A stretch of DNA of 64,000 nucleotides from Phytohabitans maris (GTDB lineage Bacteria; Actinomycetota; Actinomycetes; Mycobacteriales; Micromonosporaceae): NCBI RefSeq assembly GCF_031085175.1, contig NZ_JAVHUY010000022.1:62001-126000 (forward strand), given 5' to 3'. Position 1 is the stretch's first letter, and each line of letters begins with the position of its first letter. The translations under genes and the position numbers were made by a program. This document shows, piece by piece, positions 35,026 through 43,075 of this stretch. Below the pieces are notes generated by a model. That model was not told where the DNA came from. It did no database searches and saw nothing but the letters and a program-made list of their open reading frames with translations.

Positions 35026-35121
35026 CCACTGTCCCGGGTTTTGATCATGGCGAAAGGTTTGCGTCCTGGCCGGGCGACGCGCGCCGTGGCCACCCTGATC
35101 CAACGGTCTCCAGCGGCTCCA

Positions 35122-36036
35122 TCAGGCCAGGCGGTCGCGCAGCTCCAGGAAGTCGCCGATCCGCATCGTGTCGCTCCCGGCGCCGAGCCGCGCCACCGCC
35201 GCGTCGAGGGAGTCGTGGTCCCAGTGGACGTCCCGCCGGATCTGGGTGAGCGGTCGCCACGACTCCATCCGCTTGACCGTGTTGCCGTGCACGACGAACA
35301 CCTCGCCGCTGATCCGGCGGGCGCCCGGTCCGGCGAGGTAGACGATCCAGGGAACGATCCCCTCGGGGTCCCACTCGTCGACCTCGCCGGGGAGCGGGTC
35401 CATGTCCAGACCCACGCCCTCGGTCATCGGGGTCCGCGCCCGCGGGCAGATGGAGTTCGCCGTCACGCCATAGGCGGCGAGCTCGCGGGCGGCGACCTGG
35501 GTCAGCGCGATGATCCCGGCCTTGGCGGCCGAGTAGTTCGCCTGGCCGAAGGTGCCCCAGAGGCCGGCCTCCGACGACGTCGTGACGATCGCCGCGTCGA
35601 CGGGGCTCCCGGTCTCGCGGGCCCGCTCGCGCCAGTGGACGGCGGCGAAGTGTATCGGGACGAAGTGCCCGTGCAGGTGCACGCGGACGACGTCGTCCCA
35701 CTCCTTCAGGTCCATTTTGGCCAGTGTCCGGTCGCGGACGATACCGGCGTTGCACACCAGCACGTCCAGCGCGCCGGAGCGGGCCAGCGACTGCTCGATC
35801 AGCTCGCGCCCGCCGTCCCAGCTGGTGATGTCGGAGTGGTTCGCCTCGGCCGAGCCGCCCTCCGCCCGGATCTCGGCCACCACCCGGTCGGCGGTGCGCA
35901 CGGTCGGGTCGCCGGGGGCGCGGCCGACGTCGTTGACCACGACGTGGGCCCCGGCCCGGGCGAGCGCCCGGGCCTCCGCGCGGCCGATGCCCTGGCCCGC
36001 TCCGGTGACGATGGCGACCTTGCCGGACAGTGTCAT
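35122..36036 (-). CDS. Short-chain dehydrogenase/reductase (SDR)
   Basis: A 304-residue SDR of the multifunctional-enzyme/17-beta-HSD4-like type common in steroid and acyl-CoA catabolism. Motifs: TGAGQGIGRAEARALARAGA (cofactor), CNAG, TTSSEAG (catalytic Ser) and YSAAK. The expected product is a 3-ketoacyl-CoA from a 3-hydroxyacyl-CoA. ATG at 36036 with GGAGGG. Co-directional with and downstream of the acyl-CoA dehydrogenase. Confidence 0.92.
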   Translation of the reverse strand: MTLSGKVAIVTGAGQGIGRAEARALARAGAHVVVNDVGRAPGDPTVRTADRVVAEIRAEGGSAEANHSDITSWDGGRELIEQSLARSGALDVLVCNAGIVRDRTLAKMDLKEWDDVVRVHLHGHFVPIHFAAVHWRERARETGSPVDAAIVTTSSEAGLWGTFGQANYSAAKAGIIALTQVAARELAAYGVTANSICPRARTPMTEGVGLDMDPLPGEVDEWDPEGIVPWIVYLAGPGARRISGEVFVVHGNTVKRMESWRPLTQIRRDVHWDHDSLDAAVARLGAGSDTMRIGDFLELRDRLA

Positions 36037-36061
36037 GCGGGAACCCTCCTCGGGAGTCAGT

Positions 36062-36105
36062 TGCTGGAACGAGCGGGGGAGGCTGCTAGAACGAGCGGGG
36101 GAGGC
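36062..36105. repeat. 22-bp tandem duplication at the end of the acyl-CoA dehydrogenase gene
   Basis: TGCT(G/A)GAACGAGCGGGGGAGGC occurs twice back to back (36062-36083 and 36084-36105) with one base difference. One copy is the last codons of the dehydrogenase (LPRSF and stop); the other lies just past the stop. It looks like a recent replication slip. Confidence 0.8.
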
Positions 36106-37246
36106 CCTGCGCCTCCGCGACCATGTTGCGCGCCATCTCGCCGGTGATCGGCGCGATGCGGTACAGCCGGGAGTCGCGCCAGTAGCGCTGCATGTCGGTC
36201 TCCATGGAGTAGCCCAGGCCGCCGAGCAGCTGGATGCCCCGGTCGGCGGCCTGGTTCGCGTACTCGGCCGACACGTAGTGGGCCAGGGTCGCCTCGACCC
36301 CGCAGGGCCGGTCCAGCGACTGCAGCCAGGCGGCCCGGCGCACCAGCAGCTCCGCCTGCTCACGCCAGGCGACCATGTCGGCGACGTAGTGCTGCAGCGC
36401 CTGGAACTGGCCGATCGGCTTGCCGAACGCCTGGCGCTCCTTGACGTACTGCAGCGCGTCCTCCAGCACCGCGTCGAGAACGCCGAGCGCGGACGAGGCG
36501 GTGATGATCCGTTCGTTGTTGAGCGTCGGCAGGAGCTGGTGCCAGCCTCGACCGCGCACCCCGATCAGCATCTCGTCGGGCACGACCACGTCGTCGAAGA
36601 AGACCTCGCAGGCCGCGAAGCTGCGCATGCCGAGCTTGGGGATGCGCCGGATGTCCAGTCCGGGCGTGGTCGTGGGGACCAGCACGGCGGTGAGCGCAGA
36701 CCTGGACCGGCCGACCTCGTGGTCCTTGGCGAGCACGACGAGGTAGTCGGAGGTGTTGGCGCCCGAGGACCACACCTTCTGGCCGTTGAGCCGCCAGCCA
36801 CCGGGAACCTTGTCGATCCGGGAACGCATCGCGCCGAGCAGGTCGGTGCCCCCGCTCGGCTCGGTGATCGCGATGGAGAAGCGGATCTCACCCCGCGCCA
36901 GCCGGGGAAGGTACTCGGCTTTCTGCTCCGCCGTGCCGTACGTCGAGAGGGTCTTGCCGCCGGCGAACGACGAGACGCCCCAGACGCCGGAGAGCCCGCC
37001 GAGGTTTCTGGTCAGCTCCCTGGCGAGGATCGACTGGGTCACCACGTCGCCGCCCTCGCCGCCGTACTCCGGGTCGATCCCGATGCCGTGGAATCCGGCC
37101 TTGGCCATGTCGTTCCAGAGGTCGACGGGGAAGACGCCGTCGGCCGCCTCGATCGCCCGGCACCGCTCTTTGGGGTAGTTGTCGTCGACCCAGGACCGCA
37201 CGAGGCGGGTGAAAGCGACCTGCTCGGTGTCGAGGTCGAAATCCAT
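36086..37246 (-). CDS. Acyl-CoA dehydrogenase family protein
   Basis: A 386-residue flavoprotein of normal acyl-CoA dehydrogenase length. Signature ITEPSGGTD (FAD/substrate), KVWSSGANTSDYLVV, ERQAFGKPIGQFQ and the C-terminal GGLGYSMETDMQRYWRDSRL are clear. The base that is Glu in medium-chain enzymes (YEGT) is not visible: the aligned stretch reads IAPITGEM. It may use another base or perform a different elimination. ATG at 37246 with AGGGAGC. It is divergent from the ligase/thiolase operon, and a shared motif lies between them. Confidence 0.92.
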   Translation of the reverse strand: MDFDLDTEQVAFTRLVRSWVDDNYPKERCRAIEAADGVFPVDLWNDMAKAGFHGIGIDPEYGGEGGDVVTQSILARELTRNLGGLSGVWGVSSFAGGKTLSTYGTAEQKAEYLPRLARGEIRFSIAITEPSGGTDLLGAMRSRIDKVPGGWRLNGQKVWSSGANTSDYLVVLAKDHEVGRSRSALTAVLVPTTTPGLDIRRIPKLGMRSFAACEVFFDDVVVPDEMLIGVRGRGWHQLLPTLNNERIITASSALGVLDAVLEDALQYVKERQAFGKPIGQFQALQHYVADMVAWREQAELLVRRAAWLQSLDRPCGVEATLAHYVSAEYANQAADRGIQLLGGLGYSMETDMQRYWRDSRLYRIAPITGEMARNMVAEAQGLPRSF

Positions 37247-37302
37247 CTCGGCGCTCCCTGGGGCGGTCCGCACAGCTGGTGGTAACCCTTGCGAGGATTT
37301 CA

Positions 37303-37316
37303 TTAACCATGCAAAC
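37303..37316 (-). promoter_or_regulatory. Candidate operator, motif NTTTRCATKRYTAW
   Basis: Reverse strand reads GTTTGCATGGTTAA, in the 121-base gap between the divergent acyl-CoA dehydrogenase and CoA ligase genes, so it could control both. Confidence 0.4.
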
Positions 37317-37367
37317 TATCAAGAGTTTGGCGGCGTCAAAGGCTTTCGCGCATCAGGGAGGACGGTC

Positions 37368-39023
37368 GTGACGACTGTGACCGAGGATGCTCGGGACGAG
37401 GCACGAGCCCAGCGTGAGGCGGCCTACGTCGATGCCGGTCTGTGGGACGACGAGCGGCTCGGTTGGCTCGTCTACCGGGTGGCGCGCGACTTTCCGGACC
37501 GCGAGTTCCTCTGCATCGACGAGCTTCGTCTCACCTACGGCGAGTTCACCTCCTGGGCCACGGCGATAGCCACGGACCTCGTCGCCAGGGGAGTGCGGCG
37601 GGGCGACCGCGTGCTCGTCCAGCTCGCCAACCGCGTGGAGGCGTTGCTGGCACAGGTGGCCGCGTTCCGGATCGGTGCGGTCTCGGTGCCCGTGGTCCCG
37701 ATCTACCGTGAGCACGAGATGCGCCACATCGTCGCCGACTGCCGGCCGGCGGTGGTCATCGCCGGGCAGGACACCGCGACCCGGCGCCCCTGCGCGGAGT
37801 TCGAGCGGCACCTGGCCGGCGCCGGCCTCGACGGCACCGTCCGATACGTCGTCGGGGAGACGACCGTGCCCGGGTGGGCGCCGTTTCCGGCACGGCCGGA
37901 CGGGCCGCGCGAGGAGGCCGGCCTCCCGGATCCGCTGGAGCCGGAGGCGTGCGCGCTCATCCTTTACACGTCGGGCACCACCTCGGCGCCGAAGGGCGTG
38001 ATGCTGACCGGCCGGGCGTTCGTGGCCAACAACCGCAGCGTCGGCGCGCGGATGGCGTGGACCGAGGACGAGGTGTTCTTCTGCTGCGCGCCGCTGTCGC
38101 ACCTGGCCGGCTTCGTCAGCGGCTTCGCCTGGCCGGTGAGCGTCGGCGCCCGTGTGGTGATCATGCCGAAGTGGGACGGCGACGCGGCCGCCCGCCTGAT
38201 CGAGCGGGAGCGGGTCACGTTCACCACCGGCGCCGCGGTGTTCCTGCACGATCTGGTCCGCGGCTACCGCGACGGTCTGGGCGCGTCGCACCGCATCACC
38301 CGCTTCGTCAGCGGCGGCGCCGCGACACCGCCGGGCCTGATCCGGGAGGCGGACGCGCTCGGCGTGCACGCGATGCGGGGCTACGGCATGACCGAGACCG
38401 GCGGCGGGATCACCTTCCCCGGGCTCGACAGCGACCTCGAACGGCGGGCCGACTACGACGGGCGGCTCATCGACGGCACCGAGCTCGAGGCGGTCGACGC
38501 GTACCGGCGCCCGCTGCCGCCCGGCGCCGAGGGAGAGCTGCGCACCCGGGGGCCGCAGAGCCTCATCGGGTACACCGATCCGGCCCTCACCGCCGCGCAG
38601 GTGGACGAGGACGGCTGGTTCTACACCGGCGACGTGGGCACGGTCGACGCCGAGGGCTGGCTGCGCGTCACCGGCCGGATCAAGGACATCATCAACCGGG
38701 GTGGGGAGAAGTTCTCGGCGCGCGACATCGAAGAGGCGATCGTCGCGCATCCCGACATCGACCGCGCGGCGGTGGTCGGCGTGCCCGACGAGCGCTTCGG
38801 CGAGGCCGTCGGGGCGTTCGTCACGCTGGCGCCCGGGGTCACCTGGACCGGGCCGGAGAGCGTGCTCCGGCACCTGGAGACGTCGCGGCTCACCAAGCAG
38901 AAGTTCCCCACCGAGTGGTACGTCCTCGACGAGCTCCCGGCGACCGCCTCCGGCAAGATCCAGAAGCATCTCCTCCTGGAGCGTCGTTCCGACCAGAAAG
39001 GGAAGTCCACGCGTGGCACGTGA
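37368..39023 (+). CDS. AMP-forming acyl-CoA synthetase
   Basis: A 551-residue ANL ligase, third of its kind in the window. Motifs: LYTSGTTSAPKGV, GYGMTETGG, TGDVGTV hinge, INRGGEKFS and the catalytic ASGKIQKH. GTG at 37368 follows GGGAGGA. The operon it leads (thiolase-like, DUF35, MaoC) suggests that it activates a side-chain or ring-derived acid for beta-oxidation. It overlaps the next gene by 11 bases. Confidence 0.93.
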   Translation: MTTVTEDARDEARAQREAAYVDAGLWDDERLGWLVYRVARDFPDREFLCIDELRLTYGEFTSWATAIATDLVARGVRRGDRVLVQLANRVEALLAQVAAFRIGAVSVPVVPIYREHEMRHIVADCRPAVVIAGQDTATRRPCAEFERHLAGAGLDGTVRYVVGETTVPGWAPFPARPDGPREEAGLPDPLEPEACALILYTSGTTSAPKGVMLTGRAFVANNRSVGARMAWTEDEVFFCCAPLSHLAGFVSGFAWPVSVGARVVIMPKWDGDAAARLIERERVTFTTGAAVFLHDLVRGYRDGLGASHRITRFVSGGAATPPGLIREADALGVHAMRGYGMTETGGGITFPGLDSDLERRADYDGRLIDGTELEAVDAYRRPLPPGAEGELRTRGPQSLIGYTDPALTAAQVDEDGWFYTGDVGTVDAEGWLRVTGRIKDIINRGGEKFSARDIEEAIVAHPDIDRAAVVGVPDERFGEAVGAFVTLAPGVTWTGPESVLRHLETSRLTKQKFPTEWYVLDELPATASGKIQKHLLLERRSDQKGKSTRGT

Positions 39024-40185
39024 GGATCGCACTCCCGTCATCTGTGGCATCGGGCTGTCCGACTACCCGAAGGCCCCTCACCTCGACGCCCGGGGACACC
39101 AGGCCCAGGCCCTGCGGCGGGCGCTGGCGGACTCGGGTGTCCGCAAGCAGGACATCGACGGTCTGGCCGTCGCCGAGGCGTGGATCCCCGGCGTACCGGG
39201 CTCGGACCTGCCCGAGACCGCCGAGTTCCTGGGCATCGACGCCAGGTGGCTCGACGGCACCTACACCGGGGGATCGGCCTACGAGTTTCAGCTCCAGCAC
39301 GCCGAGGCGGCGATCCGGGAGGGTCTGGCCCACACCATCGTGCTCGTCTACGGCAGCGACCTGCTGACCCGGCTGGGCCGGTCGCTCGGCACGGCCTACG
39401 GCCGCCCACCCATCGGGGCCCAGCAGTACGAGGCGCCGTACGGGAACCCGACCGTGGCGGCGTACGCGATGGCCGCCCAGCGGCACATGTACCAGTACGG
39501 CACCACGGCGGAGCAGCTGGCCCAGATCGCCGTCGGCGTCCGCGAGTACGCCGCCCTCAACCCGAACGCGATGTACCGCGACCCGATCACCGTCGACGAC
39601 GTGCTGGGCTCCAGGATGGTCGCCGATCCGCTCCACCTTCTGGACTGCTGCGCGATCACCGACGGCGGCGGCGCGGTGATCGTCACCACCGAGGAGCGGG
39701 CGCGCGACCTCAGACAGCCGCCGGTCTACATCCTGGGCACCGCGGCCCGCCAGACGCACTGGTCCGTGAGCCAGGCCCCCGACCTCACCACCACGGCCGG
39801 CGCGCTCGCCGGCCCGGACGCCTTCGCCCGGGCCGGGCTCGCCCCGAAGGACGTCGACATGGTGATGCTCTACGACAGCTTCACCATCACCTGCCTGCTC
39901 CTGCTGGAAAGCCTCGGGTTCTGCGCTCCCGGCGAGGGCGGCGCGTTCGTGGAGGCGGGAAACCTGCGCAAGGGAGGTGCCCTTCCGATGAACACCGACG
40001 GGGGCGGGCTCTCCTCCTGCCATCCCGGGCTGCGCGGCATCTTCCTGCTCATCGAGGCCACGCGGCAGCTGCGCGGTGCCGCCGGCGACGCACAGGTACC
40101 GGGCTGCGAGGTCGCGCTGGCCGCCGGTTCGGGTGGCTGGCTGTCCACGATCGGTGTCTCGATCCTCGGAAGGAGTGCGCGATGA
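39013..40185 (+). CDS. Thiolase-like protein (SCP-x/lipid-transfer thiolase type)
   Basis: A 390-residue thiolase-fold protein of the type that pairs with a DUF35 protein. It shows the family segments GHQAQALRRALADSGV, YEAPYGNPTVAAYAMAAQRHMYQYG and NTDGGGLSSCHPGLRG. Such proteins act in thiolytic or retro-aldol cleavage of side-chain CoA esters. GTG at 39013 overlaps the ligase stop; a purine-rich site (GAAAGGGAAG) precedes it. The next gene overlaps by 4 bases, as expected for a thiolase/DUF35 complex. Confidence 0.88.
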   Translation: MAREDRTPVICGIGLSDYPKAPHLDARGHQAQALRRALADSGVRKQDIDGLAVAEAWIPGVPGSDLPETAEFLGIDARWLDGTYTGGSAYEFQLQHAEAAIREGLAHTIVLVYGSDLLTRLGRSLGTAYGRPPIGAQQYEAPYGNPTVAAYAMAAQRHMYQYGTTAEQLAQIAVGVREYAALNPNAMYRDPITVDDVLGSRMVADPLHLLDCCAITDGGGAVIVTTEERARDLRQPPVYILGTAARQTHWSVSQAPDLTTTAGALAGPDAFARAGLAPKDVDMVMLYDSFTITCLLLLESLGFCAPGEGGAFVEAGNLRKGGALPMNTDGGGLSSCHPGLRGIFLLIEATRQLRGAAGDAQVPGCEVALAAGSGGWLSTIGVSILGRSAR

Positions 40186-40610
40186 CGCTCGAAGTGATCG
40201 ATGTCGAGGACTGGGACCGGCCGCTGCCGGGAAACGACCCGCTCGCCAACGAGTACTTCCGGCTCTGCGCCGCCGGCACGCTCACGATCGAGCGCTGCCC
40301 GCAGTGCCGCTCCGCCCAGCACTACCCGCGCGGCATCTGCATGAGCTGCGGCGCGACGCCCGTGTTCGAGGCGGTCTCCGGCCTGGGCACGGTCTACACG
40401 TTCAGCGTCGTCCGGCAGAACGGCGTGCCGCCGTTCAAGGGCATGGTCCCGTACGTGCTGGCGCTGGTCGACCTGGACGAGGGTCCCCGGCTGATGGGAA
40501 ACATCGTCGACTGCGAGCCCGGTGAGGTGGCCGTCGGCGCCCGGGTGCGGGCGTTCGTGATGCGGGCCAACCCGGACGTCGGCATCCCCCAGTGGCGCCT
40601 GGCCCGATGA
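40182..40610 (+). CDS. DUF35 OB-fold protein with rubredoxin-like zinc ribbon
   Basis: A 142-residue acyl-CoA-associated protein. The N-terminal zinc ribbon has two CxxC pairs (CPQC and CMSC, residues about 39-56), followed by an OB-fold (GLGTVYTFSVVRQN, PYVLALVDLDEGPRLMGNI). DUF35 proteins form complexes with thiolase-like enzymes and assist retro-aldol, hydratase or thiolase steps. Overlaps by 4 bases with both neighbours. Confidence 0.93.
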   Translation: MTLEVIDVEDWDRPLPGNDPLANEYFRLCAAGTLTIERCPQCRSAQHYPRGICMSCGATPVFEAVSGLGTVYTFSVVRQNGVPPFKGMVPYVLALVDLDEGPRLMGNIVDCEPGEVAVGARVRAFVMRANPDVGIPQWRLAR

Positions 40611-41458
40611 GTCTCGACGTCGGGGTCGTGGGCCAGCCCTGGCCGCCGGAGCCGCGCACCTGGTCGAGCAGTGACGCCCTGCTCTACGCGCTGGGCGTCG
40701 GCGCGGGCTCGGACGAGCGCTTCGACGAGCTGGCGTTCGTCACGGAGAACTCCGCGGGCCGGCCGCAGCAGGTGCTGCCCTCCTTCGTGGTCACCCTGGC
40801 GTCGCTGGGTCTCGACCCGCGCCTCGGCGGCTTCGAGCTGAGCCAGGTGCTGCACGCGGGGATGGAGATCGAGCTTCGGGCCGCCCTGCCGCCGGAAGGG
40901 TCCGTCGAGGCGGACACCGTCGCCGAGGCGATCCTGGACAAGGGCCGAGACGCCATCGTGGTGCTGCGTACCACCCTCCGCGACCCGCACACCGGCGCGC
41001 CCGTGGCCGTGACCCGCAGCACCAGCCTCGTGCTGGGCGAGGGAGGTTTCGGCGGCGGGCGCGGCCCCGCGCCGGCCGAATGGCGACTGCCGGCCCGCGA
41101 CCCGGACGCGAGCCTGCGGATGGAGACGCGCGTCGAACAGGCGTTGCTCTACCGGCTCAGCGGCGACCGCAACCCGCTGCACTCCGACCCGGTCGCCGCG
41201 GCGCGGGCCGGGTTTCCGCGGCCGGTACTCCATGGACTGTGCACGTTCGGCGTGGCCGCCCGCGCGTTGCTGCACGCCTACGCGGGCGGGGATCCCGGCC
41301 GGTTCGGCCGGATGGGCGTGCGGTTCACCGCGCCGGTGTATCCGGGCCAGGACCTGTTGGTGAACGTGTGGAAGACTGGCGGCGGCGTCCAGTTCCAGGC
41401 CCGCGCCGGCGACCGCGTGGTCCTCGACCGCGGTGTCTTCGCGCTCCGCGCTTCCTGA
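40607..41458 (+). CDS. MaoC-like (R)-specific enoyl-CoA hydratase, two hotdog domains
   Basis: A 283-residue two-domain hydratase. The C-terminal domain carries the hydratase-2 motif SGDRNPLHSDPVAA (Asp and His) and FPRPVLHGLCTFG. The N-terminal hotdog (about residues 15-130) probably binds the acyl chain. It would hydrate the enoyl-CoA produced by the acyl-CoA dehydrogenase encoded divergently. Last gene of the operon. Confidence 0.92.
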   Translation: MSLDVGVVGQPWPPEPRTWSSSDALLYALGVGAGSDERFDELAFVTENSAGRPQQVLPSFVVTLASLGLDPRLGGFELSQVLHAGMEIELRAALPPEGSVEADTVAEAILDKGRDAIVVLRTTLRDPHTGAPVAVTRSTSLVLGEGGFGGGRGPAPAEWRLPARDPDASLRMETRVEQALLYRLSGDRNPLHSDPVAAARAGFPRPVLHGLCTFGVAARALLHAYAGGDPGRFGRMGVRFTAPVYPGQDLLVNVWKTGGGVQFQARAGDRVVLDRGVFALRAS

Positions 41459-41525
41459 GCCTGTGTGAAATCCGGGTCACGATCCGATGACAGATCCTTG
41501 ACGTGACCTGTGACCTGTGCAACTG

Positions 41526-41539
41526 TTTTGCATTGTTAA
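41526..41539 (+). promoter_or_regulatory. Candidate operator, motif NTTTRCATKRYTAW
   Basis: TTTTGCATTGTTAA, in the 196-base gap upstream of the LivK-type lipoprotein gene. The gap also has the direct repeat GTGACCTGTGACCTGTGC just before it. No gene is seen in the gap. Confidence 0.4.
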
Positions 41540-41654
41540 GTGATACGTGGATAGGTGGCGTTGTGAGCGCCGCGATGCCGGCCGGACCAGCGCGGCGGCT
41601 TGGGGACTGGGGCCTCTCCTCTCATCGGATGACATCGGCGAAGGGCACATTCCT

Positions 41655-42836
41655 GTGAAACGAATCCACGCGACCGCGGCGGGCATCTCCGCCCTCCTGC
41701 TGCTCCTGACGGCCTGCGGCGGCGGCGACGAGACCGGCCAGGGCGGCGAGGGCGGCGGCGAAGACCTCGTGGTGGCCGTCCCGGTCCCGCTCACCAGCGG
41801 CAACAGCGCGGCCGCCCAGATGATGCTCAACTCGGCGAAACTCGCGGTCAAGGACATCAACGCCGGCGGTGGCGCGGGCGGGCGCAACCTCGTCGTCAAG
41901 GAGTACGACGACAAGCTCTCCCCGGACGAGTCGGTCAAGGTGGCCCAGCGCGCGGTGACGGTGGACAAGGCCCAGGCGGTCGTCGGTGCGTACACGACGA
42001 TCGAGGGACTGGCGATCCGCCAGGTGACCGAGCCCCGCAAGATCGTCTTTCTCGGTCCGTCGACCATCTCGCCGGCGTTCCTCGACAAGGCGGTCTATAC
42101 CTACCGCGTCGGCCACGACCAGCGCGACTACCCGGTGCAGATGATGGAGCTGCTGACCAAGCTCGGTTACAAGAAGCCGGTCGTGCTCGCCGACGACGGG
42201 CCGACGGGCGCCACGCTGTTCGGCCCGATCGAGGAAGCGGCCAAGGCCGCCGGGCTCCAGCCCGCCGCCACCGTGAAGTACGCCCTCAACGCGACCGACC
42301 TCTCCGGCCCGATCGCCGAGATCAAGCGCTCGGGAGCCGACTCGGTGATCGCCATCGGCAGCTCCGCCGCCGACGCCGGCCTGGCGATGAAGACGATGGT
42401 GGAGCAGGGCGTGCAGACGCCGGTGCTCGGGTTCAGCTCGCTCATCGCGCCGGACGCCCTCAAGATCGGCGGCGACGCCTACACGAAGCTGCCGGCGATC
42501 TACACCTTCTCCAACATGCAGCCGTCGAAGCCGCAGTACCAGGAGTTCGCGAAGAAGTACGCCGACGAGTACAACAACGGCACGGAGGTGGCCCTGGTCG
42601 AGCAGGCCGGCGCGACGTACGACGCGTTCATGATCCTGGACAGGGCGCTCGACAAGACCGGCGGCGACACCGACGGGGAGAAGCTGGCGCAGGCCCTGGA
42701 CGGCATGGAGCCCGTCGAGGGTGTGAGCGGCAAGCAGGGCTGCCAGATGAGCTACAAGGAAGGCCACAGCGCGTTCAAGCTCTGCCTCGTCGCCTTCAAG
42801 TTCGAAAACGGCAAGCCGGTCGAGCAGGCCGGCTGA
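41655..42836 (+). CDS. ABC transporter substrate-binding lipoprotein (LivK-like, periplasmic-binding type 1)
   Basis: A 393-residue lipoprotein. The signal peptide ends in the lipobox LLTAC (Cys about 21), followed by a Gly/Glu-rich linker and a Leu/Ile/Val-binding-protein domain (VVAVPVPLTSGNSAA, AVVGAYTTIEGLAIRQV, KKPVVLADDG). It should deliver substrate to the LivH/LivMG/LivF complex encoded 7 kb upstream. The start is GTG at 41655, in front of a positively charged signal sequence. A hairpin follows the gene. Confidence 0.92.
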   Translation: MKRIHATAAGISALLLLLTACGGGDETGQGGEGGGEDLVVAVPVPLTSGNSAAAQMMLNSAKLAVKDINAGGGAGGRNLVVKEYDDKLSPDESVKVAQRAVTVDKAQAVVGAYTTIEGLAIRQVTEPRKIVFLGPSTISPAFLDKAVYTYRVGHDQRDYPVQMMELLTKLGYKKPVVLADDGPTGATLFGPIEEAAKAAGLQPAATVKYALNATDLSGPIAEIKRSGADSVIAIGSSAADAGLAMKTMVEQGVQTPVLGFSSLIAPDALKIGGDAYTKLPAIYTFSNMQPSKPQYQEFAKKYADEYNNGTEVALVEQAGATYDAFMILDRALDKTGGDTDGEKLAQALDGMEPVEGVSGKQGCQMSYKEGHSAFKLCLVAFKFENGKPVEQAG

Positions 42837-42852
42837 CCGTGCTGGCCGTGCG

Positions 42853-42885
42853 AGGTGTGCCCCGTCGGGCCGGCGGGGCACACCT
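42853..42885 (+). terminator. Hairpin terminator after the LivK-like gene
   Basis: AGGTGTGCCCC (42853-42863) pairs perfectly with GGGGCACACCT (42875-42885), with an 11-base loop, 16 bases after the stop. The rest of the gap up to 43075 shows nothing recognisable. Confidence 0.75.
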
Positions 42886-43075
42886 TGTCCGCACCCGGAA
42901 GAGCCGCGTACAGCCGGCACCGGCGCCACGCCTTTCGCGTCCCGAGTCCTGCGTGGCGGGCTGCCCGCCGGCAGCGGTGTCCACCGTGGACATCCGGTCG
43001 GGAGGGCGGCTGCGGCGCGGCGGATTGGCCTTCGTGACGTCCGGGCCCGGCTCGCGCCGGTCGCCGGAGGTCCGA

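Larger units (their letters stand above)
34412..35121. other. 710-base non-coding gap packed with repeats and hairpins
   Basis: No credible gene lies between livF and the SDR at 35122. The gap contains a terminator-like hairpin (34432-34459), three copies or part-copies of an interspersed repeat (34461-34520, 34706-34746, 34912-35025) and a very strong 24-bp hairpin (34612-34665). The livF and SDR genes are convergent, so the gap is a natural terminator region. Confidence 0.7.

Noticed and set aside
34412-35121. Insertion sequence or CRISPR in the repeat-rich gap
   Set aside because: No transposase frame, no regular spacer-repeat spacing and no target-site duplication were found; only scattered repeat copies and hairpins.
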